A stretch of DNA of 64,000 bases, taken from contig DDFC01000023.1 in NCBI GenBank assembly GCA_002336895.1, forward strand, positions 87,584 to 151,583. Reading direction: 5' to 3'. The position numbers were made by a program, and so were the translations under genes. Below the pieces are notes generated by a model, which was given only the letters and a program-made list of their open reading frames with translations, was not told the DNA's origin and made no database searches. Shown here piece after piece: positions 59,708 to 64,000 of the stretch. This DNA is from Verrucomicrobiaceae bacterium UBA1938 (GTDB lineage: Bacteria > Verrucomicrobiota > Verrucomicrobiia > Verrucomicrobiales > Verrucomicrobiaceae). How positions within the stretch are numbered: position 1 is the first letter of the stretch; each line of letters opens with the position of its first letter.

Positions 59708-61294
59708 AATCGCCTCTGCTACTCGCATGCCATCCGCTGCAGCGGAAATGATGCCGCCAGCATAGCCCGCGCCTTCACCCGCCGGGTAAAACTGCTTCAC
59801 GCCGAGACACTCTAGAGTCTGGGTGTCGCGCGGGATTCTCACCGGAGATGAGCTGCGGGTCTCCACCCCTGTGAGCACGGCGTCGTCCAACGAGAACCCA
59901 GGCAGGCCTTTGTCGATGTGCGAGATCGACTCCTGCAGTGTCTCGACAGTGTATTCCGGCAGGATTTCGCACAGATTCGTCCACACAACCCCCGGTTGAT
60001 AGGAGGGCAGCACCTTGCCAGGGCCTTTGGAGGCACGCCCAGCCAGAAAGTCCCCCAAGAGTTGCGCGGGCGCGTGATAGTTACCACCTCCCAGTTCAAA
60101 GGCCCGGCGCTCCAGCCTGCGCTGAAACTCCACTCCACCCAGCACGCTGTCAGAGGGCATGTCCTCCGGCCGCACGTCCACCATGAATCCGCTGTTGGCA
60201 TTGGCCTCGGCACGGGCATAGCTGCTCATGCCATTGGTCACCACCATGCCGGGCTCGGATGTAGCGGCGACCACGAGCCCGCCGGGACACATGCAGAAGC
60301 TGTAGGCCGCCCTGCCAGTGCCGCAGTGAGCCACAAATTTATAGGGGGCCGAGCCCAGCCGCTCATGCCCAGCCCATTTTCCATAGAGGCTGCGGTCGAT
60401 CAGCTGCTGAGGATGCTCAATACGCACGCCGATGGAGAAGGGCTTGGCCTCAAAGGGCACGCCGTGCCGCTCCAGCATGTAGAAGGTGTCCCGCGAACTG
60501 TGGCCGATGCCAAAGATGAAGCGGGAGCCTTCGATGGTCTGCCCGTCTGCCAGCACAACGGCACGCATCACGCCGTCTTCAATAGCCACGTCCGCCACAC
60601 GGGCGCCGAACCGCACCTCCCCCCCAAGAGAAATGATCTCTTCGCGCACATGCCGTACTACTTTGATAAGACGGTCCGTGCCGATGTGAGGCCTGCTTTT
60701 GACCAGAATGTCCTCAGGAGCGCCAGCGGCCACCATCTCGCGCAACAGCCAGGGGATGCGGTGCTCCCGGTCACGGATCTGGGTGTAAAGCTTGCCATCG
60801 GAAAAGGTGCCTGCGCCGCCTTCGCCAAACTGCACGTTGGATTCCGGATTGAAATCCCAGCCGCGACGCCAGAAGCCCGTGACATCGCGTGCGCGATCCC
60901 CGGCAGCCTTGCCACGCTCGAGCAAAATAGGCTTGAGCCCGGCACGTGCCAGCAGCAGACCACAAAAGAGGCCGCAGGGACCGGTGCCCACGATCACAGG
61001 CCGCCCGGCCTGAGTATGCGGCACATTTTGCGCGATCTCCTGGTACGTTTCATCCGATGCAGGGCCGATGCGGGGATTCTTGCCGATACGTTTGAGTACA
61101 CGAGTCTCGTCCTTGACCTCCGCCAGCACTGTAAAACTGAACTCCACATGCCCGCGCCGCGCATCGATGGCACACTGCTTGACCTTGAGGCTGACGAGCT
61201 CTTCATCGCGCACGCGCAGCAGCTTCAGCACCATGCGGCGCAGGTCATCGTCCTGATGATCGACGGGGAGGAGTACCTGGGAGAGCTGCAGCAT
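59693..61294 (-). CDS. FAD-dependent oxidoreductase
   Basis: The 533-residue protein has an N-terminal region of about 90 residues, then the FAD-binding GTGPCGLFCGLLLARAGLKP, an ERG motif, GFWRRGWDFNPESNVQFGEG, and a C-terminal AGEGAGYAGGIISAAADGMR. This is the conserved 'FAD-dependent protein' family widespread in bacteria; its substrate is unknown. The start is at 61294 (MLQLSQVLLPVDHQDDDLRR). Confidence 0.85.
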   Translation of the reverse strand: MLQLSQVLLPVDHQDDDLRRMVLKLLRVRDEELVSLKVKQCAIDARRGHVEFSFTVLAEVKDETRVLKRIGKNPRIGPASDETYQEIAQNVPHTQAGRPVIVGTGPCGLFCGLLLARAGLKPILLERGKAAGDRARDVTGFWRRGWDFNPESNVQFGEGGAGTFSDGKLYTQIRDREHRIPWLLREMVAAGAPEDILVKSRPHIGTDRLIKVVRHVREEIISLGGEVRFGARVADVAIEDGVMRAVVLADGQTIEGSRFIFGIGHSSRDTFYMLERHGVPFEAKPFSIGVRIEHPQQLIDRSLYGKWAGHERLGSAPYKFVAHCGTGRAAYSFCMCPGGLVVAATSEPGMVVTNGMSSYARAEANANSGFMVDVRPEDMPSDSVLGGVEFQRRLERRAFELGGGNYHAPAQLLGDFLAGRASKGPGKVLPSYQPGVVWTNLCEILPEYTVETLQESISHIDKGLPGFSLDDAVLTGVETRSSSPVRIPRDTQTLECLGVKQFYPAGEGAGYAGGIISAAADGMRVAEAILRQG

Positions 61295-61348
61295 GGAGGG
61301 TGTGGTTGGGCGGCAGTGCCAATAACCCACACCCACGCCATATCAACC

Positions 61349-62305
61349 CTACTTCGTCACCGCCGGCTTCTGCTGCGGAGGCGCATACCAGCCGAAGACC
61401 TTGTCTCCATTAAAAAGCTTGTGGTGCTCGGGGGTCATGCCGCCGTAGTCGGCAATGACGCCCGCCTGTTCCACGGTGCCCACACGCAGATTGGCATACA
61501 CATCCCCTTCATCATAGAGGACATGCAGCGGATCCCGCGGGCTGAGCTGTACGCCTTTCACCGGCTTGACCACTGTAAACCGCCAGGTGGTGTCGATATG
61601 CTGGATGGAGCCGAGCTCCTGGTAAACCAGGGCTTTGGGCACATTTTTCAGATCGTACTGCGCTGTCATGTGAGCGCGCCAGGGATCATAGGCCGGGCTG
61701 CCTGGATTGGCGTAGTCCCCGGCCCAGAAACCTTGATTGGGCAGCGGATCCGGCTGAGCTGCCCTGATGGCAGCGGGAGACTGGGTGGCGGGGAAGGCAT
61801 GGCGCACCGGCATGGGGTCCACACGCTCCACGATTTTGTTCACCAAGGCGAATACATCGCTGACACGGCCATAGGTGAAGAACTGGTGAGAGTCGAGCAA
61901 CTCAGAGGTGGAAACCCGGGTCTTCTTGATGGTCAGGCGGTGCTCGCTGGCATTGGAGAACAGATTGAAGCTCAGGAGATAGTCGATGTCCTTGTCCAGG
62001 ACGGGAGCACCTGTCTTGTCGTCTTTGGCCAGCACGAGAGTCTGGGTGCCTCTTTCTGTCTCCTCCGTGCTGAGATTGAAAACCCGCATCTGCCCACGCC
62101 GCAGCAGCCGGGTGCTGAGGCTGTCTGCCAGAGCCCTGCCCAGATCCGGCCGACGTGTGCCGTCCACAGTCACGTCCTCAGCGTAGATGGCCACCTTTGG
62201 CTTCTCGGCCACTTTGACGTTCATGTCCACATCGGCACGCAACGTAGGACACAATACCGAGCTCAGGAGAGCTGCCGTGACAAAGAGGAATCGGTGCTGG
62301 TGCAT
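61349..62305 (-). CDS. Secreted protein with CsgG-like N-terminal region
   Basis: The 318-residue exported protein has a signal peptide (MHQHRFLFVTAALLSSVLCP) and KPKVAIYAEDVTVDGTRRPD, then LGRALADSLSTRLLRRGQMR, which resembles the start of CsgG-like domains (a strand followed by a helix carrying an Arg-rich end). The remainder shows no known domain. Function unknown. Confidence 0.5.
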   Translation of the reverse strand: MHQHRFLFVTAALLSSVLCPTLRADVDMNVKVAEKPKVAIYAEDVTVDGTRRPDLGRALADSLSTRLLRRGQMRVFNLSTEETERGTQTLVLAKDDKTGAPVLDKDIDYLLSFNLFSNASEHRLTIKKTRVSTSELLDSHQFFTYGRVSDVFALVNKIVERVDPMPVRHAFPATQSPAAIRAAQPDPLPNQGFWAGDYANPGSPAYDPWRAHMTAQYDLKNVPKALVYQELGSIQHIDTTWRFTVVKPVKGVQLSPRDPLHVLYDEGDVYANLRVGTVEQAGVIADYGGMTPEHHKLFNGDKVFGWYAPPQQKPAVTK

Positions 62306-62372
62306 GGCCTGTTTGTATTCAGGACATGCTAACGGTTCAAAAATAGCTTGGGAAGCGAAATCTGCCCCTCCC

Positions 62373-63533
62373 TCAGGGACGCGGTCCGGCCCTGTTTAGA
62401 AAGGCCTCGTGCTCGGCCCTCTCCAGCAAACCGTCGCCGTTTTGGTCCAGCAGCTTGAAAAGCTGAGGCGGGCCGCTGAATTCTTCCTGGCTGACCTTAC
62501 CGTCCTTGTTTTTGTCATCGCGTCCGGTCACGGCATCCCATGGGATGCCACGCCGCCCGCCTGTGGGCGGCATGCCCTTGCGCGGGTCGCGCTCCATCAT
62601 CGCGGCATCCGCAGTGCTATCGGTGGTGAGCGCCTCGATTTTTTCCGACCTGTTTTTCAGCCGCTCATTGAAGAAGGCGCTGACCATCTCATCGATGTTT
62701 TTGCCGGCAAAACCCGGCCCTCCATGCCCAGCACCGTGGATGGTATGGAAGTGTGCGCTGACACCGGTCTTTTTCAGCGATTCAAACAGAAGCTGGCTCT
62801 GATTGATCGGCACGGTGGGATCTTTGTCTCCATGCATGATGAGGAAGGGCGGGTCATCCTTGGTCACGTAGGAGACCGTATTCACCTTCGCGGCCTTGCT
62901 CTTGTTTTTCATCACGGCTCCGCCGATCAAATTGGCCTCGGGCGAAGAGTCTGTGGCATGGCTCTCATAGCCCGGAGTGGTGACGAAAACGGTGAAGTCC
63001 GTGGGTCCGTAGTAGTCGCACACAGCCTGCACGCGGCTGGATCGATCCAGGTTGGCCCCCACATCAAACTCCTTCACATCTCCGCTGGTGCCTATGAGTG
63101 CCACCAGATGCCCGCCTGCAGAACTGCCCCAGACGCCGAAGCGCTGAGGATCGAGAGAGTACTCCCTGGCATGTGCACGCAGCCAGCGGATGGCGGCCTT
63201 GCAGTCCTCGATCTGCGCCGGGAAGACCGCATGCCCGCTGAGGCGATAGTTGATGCTGGCCACTGCATAGCCCTGCTCCACATAGCCTCCACGCAGAGGC
63301 GGGCAGCCGTCCTTGCTGCCATTCTGCCAGCCACCCCCGTGTACCCAGATGATGAGCGGCAGCGGCCCCTCGGCCTTCTCCGGCAGGTAGAGATCCAGCT
63401 TGTGCCGCTCGTGCCCACCCTCCACGTAGGTCAGATCACGCAGCTCTTTGACACCGGCAGGCACACGCGGCTGCTGGGCATGGGTGACGGAAAATGCGGC
63501 TAAGGAGAGGAGGACGCAGGCGATGTGTTTCAT
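62373..63533 (-). CDS. Secreted alpha/beta hydrolase (esterase) with C-terminal EF-hands
   Basis: The 386-residue protein has a signal peptide (MKHIACVLLSLAAFSVTHAQ), the esterase HGG motif (LIIWVHGGGWQNGSKDGCPP), nucleophile GxSxG in FGVWGSSAGGHLVALIG, Asp in MHGDKDPTVPINQS, and His in HTIHGAGHGGPGF. The C-terminal tail has two EF-hand loops (DKNKDGKVSQEEF and DQNGDGLLERAEH). Related to BD-FAE-type carbohydrate esterases. Confidence 0.9.
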   Translation of the reverse strand: MKHIACVLLSLAAFSVTHAQQPRVPAGVKELRDLTYVEGGHERHKLDLYLPEKAEGPLPLIIWVHGGGWQNGSKDGCPPLRGGYVEQGYAVASINYRLSGHAVFPAQIEDCKAAIRWLRAHAREYSLDPQRFGVWGSSAGGHLVALIGTSGDVKEFDVGANLDRSSRVQAVCDYYGPTDFTVFVTTPGYESHATDSSPEANLIGGAVMKNKSKAAKVNTVSYVTKDDPPFLIMHGDKDPTVPINQSQLLFESLKKTGVSAHFHTIHGAGHGGPGFAGKNIDEMVSAFFNERLKNRSEKIEALTTDSTADAAMMERDPRKGMPPTGGRRGIPWDAVTGRDDKNKDGKVSQEEFSGPPQLFKLLDQNGDGLLERAEHEAFLNRAGPRP

Positions 63534-63552
63534 GAGTGACTGGCGAGGAAGA

Positions 63553-64000
63553 TCAGTTCTGCAAAGTCTCATTGTGCTGGAGTCCAGCGACGATACGGCG
63601 CAGCATGGCGGCGACCTGCTCAGACTCGCCAGCCTTGAGGCCATGCTCCACAGCAGCCTGCACACGCCGGTGCAGCTCGCGTACACGAGGTTCGATTTTG
63701 CGCCCCTTGGCTGTGAGCCGCACACGCACTGCACGCCCGTCCTGCGGACAGGCCCGGAGAGTCACCACGCCCGATTTGGCCAGCCGTCCGAGCAATGAGT
63801 TCAAAGCCGCCGCCGAGCGCCGGGTGCGCACGGCGAGATCTTTGATGATGCAGCCGTCATGCTCATACAGTGCAAACAGCACCGGGGCCATGCCTGGACG
63901 CAGAAGCTGGTCCAGCTGCAGCTCCGCCAGCGTGCGCTCCACCAGTGCCTGGAAGTAAATGTTCGTCTGGGCAATCAGCGCCGGCAGATCATCCAGAGGA
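63553..64000 (-). CDS. MarR-family regulator, N-terminus beyond window
   Basis: At least 149 residues: the frame is open to the window edge and reads PLDDLPALIAQTNIYFQALV upstream of the GTG at 63942. The winged helix is LFALYEHDGCIIKDLAVRTR, RSAAALNSLLGRLAKSGVVT and RACPQDGRAVRVRLTAKGRK. The gene ends 19 bases before the esterase start, so it may form an operon with it. Confidence 0.85.
   Translation of the reverse strand, partial: PLDDLPALIAQTNIYFQALVERTLAELQLDQLLRPGMAPVLFALYEHDGCIIKDLAVRTRRSAAALNSLLGRLAKSGVVTLRACPQDGRAVRVRLTAKGRKIEPRVRELHRRVQAAVEHGLKAGESEQVAAMLRRIVAGLQHNETLQN

Overview
The window is a GC-rich bacterial chromosome segment that reads as Verrucomicrobiota, most like Prosthecobacter and its relatives. 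The main evidence is the set of lineage-typical families: two large c-type cytochrome proteins of the DUF1549/DUF1553 type, a DUF1501 Tat protein, a PVC-type propeller/HEAT/heme protein, a ThuA-like protein, DUF5069 proteins, a PEP-CTERM protein and small secreted EF-hand proteins. This placement is inference; there is no rRNA in the window. No tRNA, CRISPR array or transposase gene was seen.

Layout. 1-835 is an AT-rich stretch with the N-terminal part of a membrane protein running off the left edge. 1.4-7.5 kb holds recA, a PilZ-like protein, an RppH-type Nudix hydrolase behind an NlpC/P60-like secreted protein, a ThuA-like protein and a CstA transporter. 7.5-15.9 kb is accessory: a ribbon-helix-helix/lipoprotein pair, two large helical-repeat exported proteins, small unknown genes, a PQQ-type propeller, and a VapBC-like module between a truncated and a complete copy of one DUF5069 gene. 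Several families of palindromic and A-rich intergenic repeats lie here. 15.9-27.1 kb has the PVC heme protein, a second VapBC-like pair, and an SDR - FadR-type regulator - cytochrome - DUF1501 cluster that looks like a sugar-acid or polysaccharide utilisation locus. 27.1-31.8 kb is mostly housekeeping (rpsP, khpA, crcB, AI-2E-type permease, PNPOx-like protein, PhoH2). 32-36.7 kb has duplicated EF-hand genes with a 16-G run between them, a second DUF1549/1553 protein, an OmpA-like protein and a DUF5069 protein.

36.7-45.3 kb is one long minus-strand type II secretion operon (E-F-G-H-I-J-K-L-M and a C-like gene) with overlapping or nearly abutting genes but no secretin (GspD) and no prepilin peptidase in the window. 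Upstream on the same strand are a thioredoxin-like protein and a CAP-domain protein with a PEP-CTERM sorting signal. 47.7-50.5 kb is a compact four-gene cluster (membrane protein, small winged-helix regulator, IspH, ferritin-like diiron protein) with three copies of the palindrome ACTTTG-N5-CAAAG(T/C) at its two promoters. I think this is the most interesting candidate for an undescribed regulon. 50.4-56 kb carries a DUF3482 GTPase/DUF2868 membrane pair, a ModBC-like ABC pair without a binding protein, and obg. 56-64 kb has a secreted toroid-like protein, citrate synthase, a low-molecular-weight phosphatase, an FAD protein, a CsgG-like secreted protein, an esterase with C-terminal EF-hands, and a MarR-type regulator cut by the right edge.

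Start codons were chosen on signal peptides, family N-termini and overlaps, and often differ from the longest possible reading frame. All functional calls come from reading motifs by eye; no database search was possible.
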